Source of the DNA: Bacillota bacterium
GTDB lineage: Bacteria > Bacillota > Clostridia > Peptostreptococcales > Anaerovoracaceae
DNA length: 7,023 bases
Direction: 5' to 3'
Assembly: GCA_016283945.1 (NCBI GenBank)
Contig: JAEENW010000123.1
Coordinates: 1 to 7,023 of the forward strand
Positions within the stretch are counted from its first letter, which is position 1; every line of letters starts with the position of its first letter. Made by a program: the position numbers and the translations under genes. Shown piece after piece: positions 1 through 5,361 of the stretch. The notes under the pieces were generated by a model. It searched no databases. It saw only the letters and a program-made list of their open reading frames with translations, and was not told the DNA's origin.

Positions 1-735
1 CCTGATCACGAGCCTCGCGGTGAGGTTCTCGAGCACGGCGTCCGCTCTTACTTCCAGACCCTTCCCTAGGTCGCTCTTCGAGATGTCAACGATATCCTCG
101 CAGCCGTTGAGCTTGACGTTGGCTTCGGTGCTCTTCAGCGCCTCAGGGTCGAGGTCGCAGGAGCTTATGTGCTCCGCGCCGAGCTTCGCGGCGATGACCG
201 TGAGTATCCCGGTCCCGCAGCCTATGTCCAGCGCCTCGCGGCAGGGCTCAAAGAAGCGCTCCATGAGCCTCACCGAGAGATAGCTCGTGGGGCTGCTCCC
301 GGTTCCGAAGGCCATGCCCGGGTCTATCTCGACGACGATGTCGCCCTCCTTCGGCTCGTAGTCACGCCAGACGGGCTTCGCCACTATATGCGGGCTGAGC
401 CTCAGCGGGACGTAGTATTCCTCCCACTTGTGCAGCCAGTCCTCGTCGTCAAGCAGCGTGCGGCTGACGTCGCGCCCGCGTATCAGCGCCTCGAGCCCGG
501 GGCTCAGCGCCTCGCCCTCCTTCAGGTAGAAGCTTACGCAGGGCCTCCCCGAGAGCTCCTTCAGGACGCTCTCGTCCACGTAGTCCCAGAGGAAGCCGTG
601 CGGCTCGTGGGAAAAGATCTCCGCCTCCCTCGGGTCGTTGATCGAAAGGCCTCCCGCTCCGGCGAGCTCCAGCAGTCCGGCGAGCTCGTCGAGCTCGTCC
701 TCCGCCGCGTATATCCTGTACTCGATGTATCTCAT
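1..735 (-). CDS. prmA: Ribosomal protein L11 methyltransferase (PrmA), C-terminus cut by window edge
   Basis: This is an S-adenosylmethionine-dependent methyltransferase of the PrmA family, a cytoplasmic enzyme that methylates ribosomal protein L11. 245 residues are visible. The N-terminal substrate-recognition domain carries the PrmA signature DEDWLHKWEEYYVPLRL (about residues 97-113). It is followed by DPGMAFGTG (139-147), the SAM-binding LDIGCGTGIL (169-178), the acidic end of strand 2 (CDLDPEAL, 193-200) and VLENLTARLV (234-243), which corresponds to the usual VxANILA motif. The start is the ATG at 735-733, preceded on the minus strand by GGAG (744-741) with a 5-base spacer. Two positions depart from E. 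coli PrmA as I recall it: the GTGTHPTT loop reads GTGSSPTS (144-151), and ANI reads ENL. The fold assignment is firm. L11 as the exact substrate is family knowledge, and the altered loop leaves some room for a paralogue. The gene is divergent from the riboswitch operon. Confidence 0.88.
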   Translation of the reverse strand, partial: MRYIEYRIYAAEDELDELAGLLELAGAGGLSINDPREAEIFSHEPHGFLWDYVDESVLKELSGRPCVSFYLKEGEALSPGLEALIRGRDVSRTLLDDEDWLHKWEEYYVPLRLSPHIVAKPVWRDYEPKEGDIVVEIDPGMAFGTGSSPTSYLSVRLMERFFEPCREALDIGCGTGILTVIAAKLGAEHISSCDLDPEALKSTEANVKLNGCEDIVDISKSDLGKGLEVRADAVLENLTARLVIR

Positions 736-926
736 ATGATCTCCATTCTCCGGGACGCTGTCCACGGTACGCGCACAGCGGCGGCCATAAATACCGCGCT
801 GCGCGGTCAGACTCCCCCGTCCCATCAGAATACGCGCTTGTGCGCGCTCATCTATCTGATTTTGTGTTTTTATCTATGCACAATTCGATTTTACACGATA
901 CGGACGGAAAAGCCGACAGTTTTTTG
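736..926. other. prmA leader / divergent intergenic stretch
   Basis: This is non-coding sequence between prmA (minus) and the riboswitch promoter (plus). On the minus strand it would form the prmA leader. Two small GC hairpins are visible, around 792-806 (ACCGCG/CGCGGT) and 832-848 (CGCGC/GCGCG). An AT-rich patch lies at 855-900, where a prmA promoter would be expected. TAAAAT on the minus strand near 890-895 resembles a -10 box, but I find no convincing -35 partner, so no prmA promoter is called. Confidence 0.4.
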
Positions 927-955
927 TTGACAAGCCCACGGAGCTGTATTAACAT
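927..955 (+). promoter_or_regulatory. Sigma-70-type promoter of the lysine riboswitch operon
   Basis: There is a perfect -35 TTGACA at 927-932, a 17-base spacer, and a -10 TAACAT at 950-955 (4 of 6 matches). A start site 6-7 bases further on falls at about 961-962, just ahead of the first pairing strand of the riboswitch. This is the spacing expected for a promoter driving an attenuated leader. Confidence 0.72.
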
Positions 956-963
956 ACACGCAT

Positions 964-1150
964 ACCTAACCGAACAAGGTAGAGGTCGCGTTATTTAAGA
1001 GTACTCGGGCGGAGGCCGGAAGCCAGCGATACCCGGAGAAAGGAAATGACGCCGAAGTGGCGGTGCCCGAAGCCGCTGCTGGGACTGTATCCGAAAGGTG
1101 CAGGACTGTCGTCCGGACCATAGGGGGACGGACGGAGCGCTATCATTAGG
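964..1150 (+). promoter_or_regulatory. Lysine riboswitch (L-box) aptamer
   Basis: The leader contains the conserved L-box elements in the right order: AGAGGTCGCG (981-990), AAGAGTA (997-1003), GAGAAAGG (1036-1043), GCCGAAG (1051-1057), GCTGGGACTGTATCCGAAAG (about 1078-1097), GGACTGTC (1103-1110) and GGAGCGCTATC (1134-1144). These match the layout of the Bacillus subtilis lysC L-box. P1 closes by pairing GGTAG (978-982) with CTATC (1140-1144); ACCTAA (964-969) and TTAGGT (1146-1151) can extend it. Known biology: this five-helix RNA binds L-lysine and, when bound, lets a downstream terminator form. It lies on the plus strand ahead of the transporter at 1230, so the two-gene operon should be repressed by lysine. 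Exact edges are approximate. Confidence 0.93.
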
Positions 1151-1189
1151 TGTACCATAAGTGCTTTCATGAGCCGGTGCATTCTAATG
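1144..1189 (+). promoter_or_regulatory. Candidate antiterminator pairing of the L-box
   Basis: CATTAG at 1144-1149, part of the 3' strand of P1, is perfectly complementary to CTAATG at 1184-1189, in the loop and 3' arm of the terminator. If these pair, both P1 and the terminator hairpin are broken. That is the mutually exclusive switch expected when lysine is scarce. The pairing is seen in the sequence; its role is inferred from the standard L-box mechanism. Confidence 0.6.
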
Positions 1190-1215
1190 TGCCGGTTTTT
1201 TTCATAGCACTTATG
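1156..1215 (+). repeat. 10-bp perfect inverted repeat bracketing the attenuator hairpin
   Basis: CATAAGTGCT (1156-1165) and AGCACTTATG (1206-1215) are exact reverse complements flanking the terminator and its T-run. They would form an outer stem enclosing the terminator hairpin in any RNA that reaches position 1215. The 3' arm ends four bases before the AAGGAG ribosome binding site (1219-1224). The function is unknown: it could tune translation or stability of read-through RNA, or take part in the switch. Confidence 0.55.
1172..1202 (+). terminator. Rho-independent terminator of the lysine riboswitch
   Basis: An 11-pair hairpin (1172-1182 with 1187-1197, including three G-U pairs) closes a TCTA tetraloop and runs into seven T residues at 1196-1202. 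It ends 28 bases before the transporter start codon. It is the OFF structure of the riboswitch, predicted to form when lysine stabilises P1. Confidence 0.88.
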
Positions 1216-1229
1216 TGCAAGGAGAGGAA

Positions 1230-2606
1230 ATGGAAAAGAAAAGATTCAAAATGCCGCATAACTATGTTGTGGTATTCAGCATAGTTATCCTCGCGGCGAT
1301 CCTGACCTGGATCATCCCGGCGGGACAGTTCGAAAGAGAAGGAAGATACGTTATTCCCGGGACCTACCATCCCGTGGACCCCAATCCCGTAGGCCCCGTA
1401 GGAGTGTTCTACTCAGTCGAGCAGGGCTTCGTCCAGACCGCGGACATCATCTTCTTTATCATGTTCGCCTACGGCTTCGTGCACATGCTGATAAAAAACG
1501 GCAGCTTCGACGCACTGATGGGCGCCCTGATCCGCAAGACCAGGAACTTCGATGACAGGATCATCTTCGTCATCATCATGATCACCTTCGGTATCCTCGG
1601 AGCCACCATGGGCATGTCCGAAGAGACCTACGGAATGTACCCGATGTTCATCGGCATCAGCGCGGCGCTCGGCTACGACGCCATCGTCGGCGGCTCCATC
1701 GTCTACATCGGCGTTTCGACCGGATTCGCTTCCGCCATACTCAACCCCTTCACCCTAGGCGTAGCCAACACCATCTCCGGCATCACCACCAGCCCCGAGA
1801 TGATGATCTACAGAGTCGTCTGCTTCGTCATCTTCGAAGGCGTCGGCATCTTCTACGTGCTCCGCTACGCGGGCAGGATCAAGAGAGATCCCAGCAAGGG
1901 ACTGCTCTACGGGACCGAGTACCAGAACATGGGCAAGGAAAAGACCAGAGAGGAAATGGTCCAGACCCAGCTCAACGGACGCCACATCATCTGCGGCATC
2001 ATCTTCGTAGTGGTCATCGGCCTCATGATCTGGGGCGTGCTCGCCAAGGGCTGGTACATCGATGAGCTCTCCACCCTGTTCTTCATCGCCATGGTAGTCG
2101 CGGGACTCGCCGGCGGTTTCGGACCCAGCACCATCGCCGCTGAATTCATCGAGGCCTCCAAGTCCATGGTAAGGGGCGCCTTCATCGTCGGCGTCTCCAG
2201 GGCCATCATGATCACCATGCAGAACGGTCTCATCATCGACTCCGTCCTCTACTACCTGTCCTCCGCCCTCAACGGAATGTCCGGAGTGCTGGCGGCCATG
2301 CTGCAGGTCATCGTTCAGAACGTCATCAACGTGTTCATCCCCTCCGGTTCCGGCCAGGCCTCCGCGGTAATGCCCATCATGGCTCCGCTCTCCGACCTGC
2401 TCGGAGTCTCCAGGCAGACCGCGAACCTCGCGTTCACCTTCGGCGACGGCTATTCCAACATGATCATCCCGACCGGTATCTTCACCATCTCCGGCCTGAT
2501 GGGACTTCCCGTAGACAAGTGGTTCAAGTGGATCAGCAAGCTCTTCGTCATCTTCTTCGTGCTCGAGCTCGTGATGATCACCGGAGCCGTGCTGCTCGGA
2601 CTGTAA
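1230..2606 (+). CDS. YfcC/ArcD-type membrane transporter, lysine-riboswitch controlled
   Basis: This is a 458-residue polytopic inner-membrane carrier of the C4-dicarboxylate anaerobic carrier superfamily (Pfam family PF03606: YfcC, DcuC-like and ArcD-like proteins). A short basic N-terminus (MEKKRFKMPH) leads into the first membrane segment (about 11-30), with further hydrophobic segments around 72-88, 111-128, 138-178, 191-213, 253-272, 280-298, 315-345, 352-370 and 435-456. Conserved-looking signatures are GMSEETYGMYP (128-138), PSGSGQAS (371-378) and GDGYSNMIIPT (405-415). The start is the ATG at 1230, with AAGGAG at 1219-1224 five bases upstream; an in-frame GTG at 1215 lies inside the leader and lacks a ribosome binding site. 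The family includes basic amino acid antiporters, and the lysine riboswitch points to lysine or a lysine-containing compound as substrate. The family alone does not fix the substrate. It is co-transcribed with the amidohydrolase 24 bases downstream. Confidence 0.85.
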   Translation: MEKKRFKMPHNYVVVFSIVILAAILTWIIPAGQFEREGRYVIPGTYHPVDPNPVGPVGVFYSVEQGFVQTADIIFFIMFAYGFVHMLIKNGSFDALMGALIRKTRNFDDRIIFVIIMITFGILGATMGMSEETYGMYPMFIGISAALGYDAIVGGSIVYIGVSTGFASAILNPFTLGVANTISGITTSPEMMIYRVVCFVIFEGVGIFYVLRYAGRIKRDPSKGLLYGTEYQNMGKEKTREEMVQTQLNGRHIICGIIFVVVIGLMIWGVLAKGWYIDELSTLFFIAMVVAGLAGGFGPSTIAAEFIEASKSMVRGAFIVGVSRAIMITMQNGLIIDSVLYYLSSALNGMSGVLAAMLQVIVQNVINVFIPSGSGQASAVMPIMAPLSDLLGVSRQTANLAFTFGDGYSNMIIPTGIFTISGLMGLPVDKWFKWISKLFVIFFVLELVMITGAVLLGL

Positions 2607-2630
2607 AGCCCGCTGTTGGAGGATAAACAA

Positions 2631-3896
2631 ATGACCAGAGAAGAACTTTACGATATCGCCCGCGGGCTTCAGGAGCAGTTCGCCGCCAACGCGGAGGAGG
2701 TCTGCCAGACCGTATACGACTTCGCGGAGCTCGGACTTCAGGAGTATAAGTCCAGCGCATATCTCAAGGAGAAGCTCGCGGAGCTCGGCTTCCGCGTGAC
2801 CGAGAACGCCGGCGGACTTCCGACCGCCTTCATGGCCGAGTACGGCGAGGGCCACCCCAGAGTAGCCTTCCTCGCCGAGTACGACGCCCTTCCCGGCTAC
2901 GGCCCGAACAGCGACCAGAACGGCCACGCCTGCGGCCACAACTGGATCGCGGCCAACTGCTTCGGCGCCTGCCAGATCCTCAAGGAGATGCACGATCAGG
3001 GCCTCTTCAAGGGGACCATCATCTACGCCGGAACTCCCGCCGAGGAGTCCGTCGGAGGAAAGATCAACATGGTCGAGGCCGGCTGCTTCGACGACGTAGA
3101 TCTCGCCATGCAGGTCCACATCGGAGGCGGCGAGGACACCGAGCTCGGTTCCCAGTACCTCGCGATGGACAGCCTGCTCTTCACCTATCACGGACGCTCC
3201 AGCCACGCCGCCGGCGCGCCCGAGAGGGGCATCAACGCGCTCGACGCCTGCTACCTGACATTCAACGGGATCAACGCGCTGCGCCAGCACGTCACCCCCG
3301 ATACCCGCATCCACGGCATCATCACCAACGGAGGCCTCGCGCCCAACGTCGTTCCCGCCGTCTCCCAGAGCAAGTGGTACGTCAGGGCCGCCGACAGAGC
3401 CTACGTCAACGAGCTCGTCGAGAAGGTCATCAACTGCGCCAGGGGCGGAGCCCTCATGACCGGCTCCACCGTCGAGTACGAGTTCGTTGAGAACGGCTTC
3501 GACAACCTCAAGGCCCAGCCCGAGCTGATCTCGGTCTTCGCCGGGTGCATGAAGGCCGCCGGAGTCCCCGAGAAGAACCTCAAGACCGCGCTCAGAGAGC
3601 CCAGCGGCTCCAGCGATGTCGGCAACGTCTCCTGGGCCTGCCCCACCCTCGGAAGCAACATGGGCATAGGCAACCTCGACGGCGCCAAGTGCCACGAGGA
3701 GGTCTTCCTCCCCAACTGCACCGGCCCCGTGGGATTCGCCGGGCTGAAGAAGGCCGTGCTCGCGCAGACCTTCATGGCTCTCGAGGCCTACACCGACGAG
3801 GCGCTTCAGGCCAAGCTCGCCGAGATCAAGGCGAAGCTCACCGAGGAGAGAACGGCCGTGGCCGGACAGTCCAGAGTGCACGTGACCGTGCTGTAG
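2631..3896 (+). CDS. M20 family metallo-amidohydrolase, AbgB/PM20D2-like
   Basis: This is a 421-residue cytoplasmic zinc-type hydrolase (peptidase family M20) that should cleave an amide or peptide bond. Visible active-site elements are EYDALPG (83-89, metal-bridging Asp), GHACGHN (98-104, metal-binding Cys/His), TPAEE (135-139, catalytic Glu pair) and VHIGGG (162-167, metal His). A lid/dimerisation domain follows, with GRSSHAA (188-194) and ITNGGLAPNVVP (231-242). The C-terminal part carries GSSDVGNVSW (326-335). No signal peptide is visible. The start is the ATG at 2631, with GGAGG at 2618-2622 eight bases upstream; the in-frame TTG at 2616 overlaps that site and is rejected. This subgroup includes the E. 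coli p-aminobenzoyl-glutamate hydrolase subunit AbgB and mammalian PM20D2, which cleaves beta-alanyl-lysine. Sharing the lysine riboswitch suggests it releases lysine from a conjugate imported by the upstream carrier. An N-acetyl-diaminopimelate deacetylase is a less likely alternative, because that group usually has HACGHD rather than HACGHN. Confidence 0.88.
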   Translation: MTREELYDIARGLQEQFAANAEEVCQTVYDFAELGLQEYKSSAYLKEKLAELGFRVTENAGGLPTAFMAEYGEGHPRVAFLAEYDALPGYGPNSDQNGHACGHNWIAANCFGACQILKEMHDQGLFKGTIIYAGTPAEESVGGKINMVEAGCFDDVDLAMQVHIGGGEDTELGSQYLAMDSLLFTYHGRSSHAAGAPERGINALDACYLTFNGINALRQHVTPDTRIHGIITNGGLAPNVVPAVSQSKWYVRAADRAYVNELVEKVINCARGGALMTGSTVEYEFVENGFDNLKAQPELISVFAGCMKAAGVPEKNLKTALREPSGSSDVGNVSWACPTLGSNMGIGNLDGAKCHEEVFLPNCTGPVGFAGLKKAVLAQTFMALEAYTDEALQAKLAEIKAKLTEERTAVAGQSRVHVTVL

Positions 3897-3903
3897 AAAT
3901 ATG

Positions 3904-3912
3904 TGATATAAT
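3904..3912 (+). promoter_or_regulatory. Extended -10 promoter for the transaldolase gene
   Basis: TGATATAAT (3904-3912) is a perfect extended -10 element (TGnTATAAT) eight bases after the amidohydrolase stop codon. A weak -35-like GTGACC lies at 3882-3887, with a 19-base spacer. Extended -10 promoters often do without a good -35. The predicted start at about 3919 falls inside the left arm of the operon terminator. Confidence 0.6.
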
Positions 3913-3964
3913 AGCGGTGCAGCTTTTCCCCGCACGCGGAGGAAGAGCCGCACCGCTCTTTTTT
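3913..3964 (+). terminator. Rho-independent terminator of the transporter-amidohydrolase operon
   Basis: The arm AGCGGTGCAGCTTTTCC (3913-3929) pairs with GGAAGAGCCGCACCGCT (3941-3957), giving 17 positions with one mismatch and one G-T pair. The loop is 11 bases, and the hairpin is followed by CTTTTTT (3958-3964). It sits 16 bases after the amidohydrolase stop codon. Confidence 0.9.
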
Positions 3965-4004
3965 CGCCATTACAGTTTGCCATATTACAGGAGGAGCAAG
4001 CGCT

Positions 4005-4664
4005 ATGAGATTCTTCATCGATACCGCAAACGTGGACGAGATCCGCGAAGCCGCCGCCATGGGCATCATCTGCGGAGTCACCACCAACCCGTCCCTGATC
4101 GCCAAGGAGGGCCGCGACTTCGGCGAGGTCATCCGCGAGATCACCTCGATCGTCGACGGGCCGATCAGCGGCGAGGTCAAGGCGACCACCACTGACGCCG
4201 AGGGCATGATAGCCGAGGGCCGCGAGATCGCCAAGATCCATCCCAACATGGTCGTCAAGATCCCCATGACCGCCGAAGGCCTCAAGGCCGTCAAGATCCT
4301 CTCCGCCGAGGGCATCAAGACCAACGTGACCCTGGTCTTCTCCGCCAACCAGGCCCTGCTCGCCGCCCGCGCCGGCGCGACCTACGTCTCCCCCTTCCTC
4401 GGAAGGCTCGACGACATCAACATGTCCGGAGTCGATCTGATCCAGACCATCTCCGACATCTTCAGCCTCTATCCCGACATCAGGACCGAGATCATCTGCG
4501 CCTCCGTCAGGAACACCACGCACGTCACCGACTGCGCCCTCGCCGGCGGCGACATCGCGACCGTCCCCTACAAGGTCCTCATGCAGATGGTCAAACACCC
4601 CCTGACCGACCAGGGCATCGAGAAGTTCAAGAAGGACTACCTGGCGGTGTTCGGGGATAAGTAG
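4005..4664 (+). CDS. talC: Transaldolase, short TalC/FSA-family form
   Basis: This 219-residue single-domain TIM-barrel class I aldolase of the fructose-6-phosphate aldolase/transaldolase family is full length. It probably acts in the non-oxidative pentose phosphate pathway, moving dihydroxyacetone units between sugar phosphates. Visible motifs are the N-terminal FFIDTANVDEIR with Asp6, GVTTNPSLIA (24-33), the Schiff-base Lys85 in VVKIPMT (83-89), TNVTLVFS (106-113) and SPFLGRLDD (129-137). Two positions separate true transaldolases from E. coli FSA. The FSA Gln59 position is Glu57 here, and the FSA Tyr131 position is Phe131 here. Both favour transaldolase activity. The start at 4005 has AGGAGGAG (3989-3996) eight bases upstream. 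The gene follows the riboswitch operon's terminator and has its own promoter, so it is probably not lysine-regulated. Functional assignment rests on family knowledge. Confidence 0.92.
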   Translation: MRFFIDTANVDEIREAAAMGIICGVTTNPSLIAKEGRDFGEVIREITSIVDGPISGEVKATTTDAEGMIAEGREIAKIHPNMVVKIPMTAEGLKAVKILSAEGIKTNVTLVFSANQALLAARAGATYVSPFLGRLDDINMSGVDLIQTISDIFSLYPDIRTEIICASVRNTTHVTDCALAGGDIATVPYKVLMQMVKHPLTDQGIEKFKKDYLAVFGDK

Positions 4665-4727
4665 GAGATCGTCCTGCCCCGGAGCAGGCTCACAGAGCAG
4701 TTCCGGTCCCGAACAGCAGAGAAGAAC

Positions 4728-4757
4728 GACCCCGCGCCAGGCGCGGGGTCTTATATT
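4728..4757 (+). terminator. Terminator downstream of the transaldolase gene
   Basis: GACCCCGCGC (4728-4737) pairs perfectly with GCGCGGGGTC (4741-4750) around a three-base loop and is followed by the AT-rich TTATATT. The stem is strong but the T-run is imperfect. It lies 63 bases after the stop codon. Confidence 0.65.
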
Positions 4758-4761
4758 ACAA

Positions 4762-4791
4762 AAACAGCGCCCCATTCCGGGAGCGCTGTTT
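4762..4791 (-). terminator. Terminator facing the CBS gene, possibly bidirectional
   Basis: AAACAGCGC (4762-4770) and GCGCTGTTT (4783-4791) form a 9-bp perfect stem. Read on the minus strand it ends in GCTGTTTTTG, a good terminator tail for transcription arriving from the CBS gene, whose stop codon is about 90 bases away. On the plus strand it ends in GTTTCATT and could back up the 4728 hairpin. Confidence 0.65.
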
Positions 4792-4879
4792 CATTATGTA
4801 GTTTTCCGCGCTTCGATGCGCATCCGCGCCGCGGCATCTTTGTGGCAGCTCCGCGCCCGGGGGCGCTTTCACGCCGCCC

Positions 4880-5308
4880 CTACTGCTGCATCTTGTCCTG
4901 CGATGTTGCCAGGTATTTGAGTATATCCCTTCTGGTGACTATCCCGATAAACGAGCCCCAGTCATCGACGACGGGGATGAAGTTCTGTTCCATCGCGCGG
5001 AATACGAGGTCCTCGGGTTCGGCGGTTATCAGGCAGGGCGGGTTCTTGTCCTTGTGACTCACATCCTTGATGTAGATGGTCTCGAGGTCCCTGAAGGATA
5101 TCGCCTCGTTCGTATCCTCGGTCCGTTTAAGCAGGTAGCGGAGCACGTCTCCCTCGCTTATGGTGCTGATGTAGCGACCGTCCCTGCCTATGACAGGGAT
5201 CGCCGAGTGCGTGTCAAATTTGAGCCTCTCCATGAACTGGCGGAGGGAGTTGTCGTCGTACATGAAGGAGATCTCTGCTTTCGGCGTAAGTAAAAATGCT
5301 ATGTTCAT
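4880..5308 (-). CDS. Two-CBS-domain protein, probable nucleotide-sensing regulator
   Basis: This 142-residue soluble protein consists almost entirely of a Bateman module. CBS domain 1 spans about residues 8-62 and ends with STISEGDVLRYL. CBS domain 2 spans about 80-135 and ends with GIVTRRDILKYL. Both carry the S/T-x-x-D pattern typical of nucleotide-binding CBS repeats. There is no attached enzyme, transporter or DNA-binding domain and no signal peptide, so it may act as a small adenine-nucleotide sensor for an unknown partner. The start at 5308 gives MNIAFLLTPK, an N-terminus I recognise from stand-alone CBS proteins of Clostridia. No Shine-Dalgarno sequence precedes it: the 18 bases upstream are AT-rich. 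A predicted promoter would begin the message at the start codon. It lies 53 bases after nrdD, separated from it by a terminator. No specific ligand or partner can be named from the sequence. Confidence 0.85.
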   Translation of the reverse strand: MNIAFLLTPKAEISFMYDDNSLRQFMERLKFDTHSAIPVIGRDGRYISTISEGDVLRYLLKRTEDTNEAISFRDLETIYIKDVSHKDKNPPCLITAEPEDLVFRAMEQNFIPVVDDWGSFIGIVTRRDILKYLATSQDKMQQ

Positions 5309-5314
5309 AGCTAT

Positions 5315-5344
5315 ATAATATCAAAAGAGGCTGACTTTCGTCAG
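5315..5344 (-). promoter_or_regulatory. Promoter of the CBS gene, overlapping the nrdD terminator
   Basis: On the minus strand there is an extended -10, TGATATTAT (5323-5315), and a -35-like CTGACG (5344-5339; 4 of 6 matches) with an 18-base spacer. The -35 lies in the arm and loop of the nrdD terminator hairpin. A start seven bases after the -10 is position 5308, the A of the CBS start codon, which would make the transcript leaderless. Confidence 0.5.
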
Positions 5345-5350
5345 CCTCTT
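5323..5350 (-). terminator. Rho-independent terminator of nrdD
   Basis: On the minus strand AAGAGGCTGAC (5350-5340) pairs perfectly over 11 bp with GTCAGCCTCTT (5335-5325) around a GAAA tetraloop. The T-run is TTTT, ending at 5323. It begins 11 bases after the nrdD stop codon and ends 14 bases before the CBS start codon. Confidence 0.88.
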
Positions 5351-5361
5351 ATCGATTTTCG

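Noticed and set aside
732..788. An 18-codon minus-strand frame (starting MAAAVRVPW) whose stop overlaps the prmA start codon
   Set aside because: It could be an upstream peptide coupled to prmA, but it has no ribosome binding site and no tell-tale residue run of a leader peptide.
169..930. A 253-codon plus-strand frame over prmA and its leader
   Set aside because: Most of it is antisense to the clearly recognised prmA reading frame, and the product shows no domain.
991..1182. A 63-codon minus-strand frame within the riboswitch
   Set aside because: It lies antisense to a structured regulatory RNA and has no supporting evidence for coding.
4673..4690. A small CCTGC/GCAGG hairpin just after the transaldolase stop codon
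   Set aside because: The stem is only five pairs and is not followed by T residues; the stronger hairpin at 4728 is the better terminator.
1755..4775. A 1006-codon open frame on the minus strand spanning the transporter, amidohydrolase and transaldolase
   Set aside because: It is an antisense shadow of three well-supported genes with strong third-position GC bias. Its product is rich in Gly, Asp, Glu and Val, has no recognisable domain, and crosses a terminator and intergenic gaps.
4800..4879. GC-rich inverted repeats after the CBS gene, including the palindrome GATGCGCATC at 4815-4824 and a GCGCC/GGCGC hairpin near 4854-4867
   Set aside because: They are short, have no T-run and no second copy in the window, so they cannot be called a repeat family, operator or terminator.
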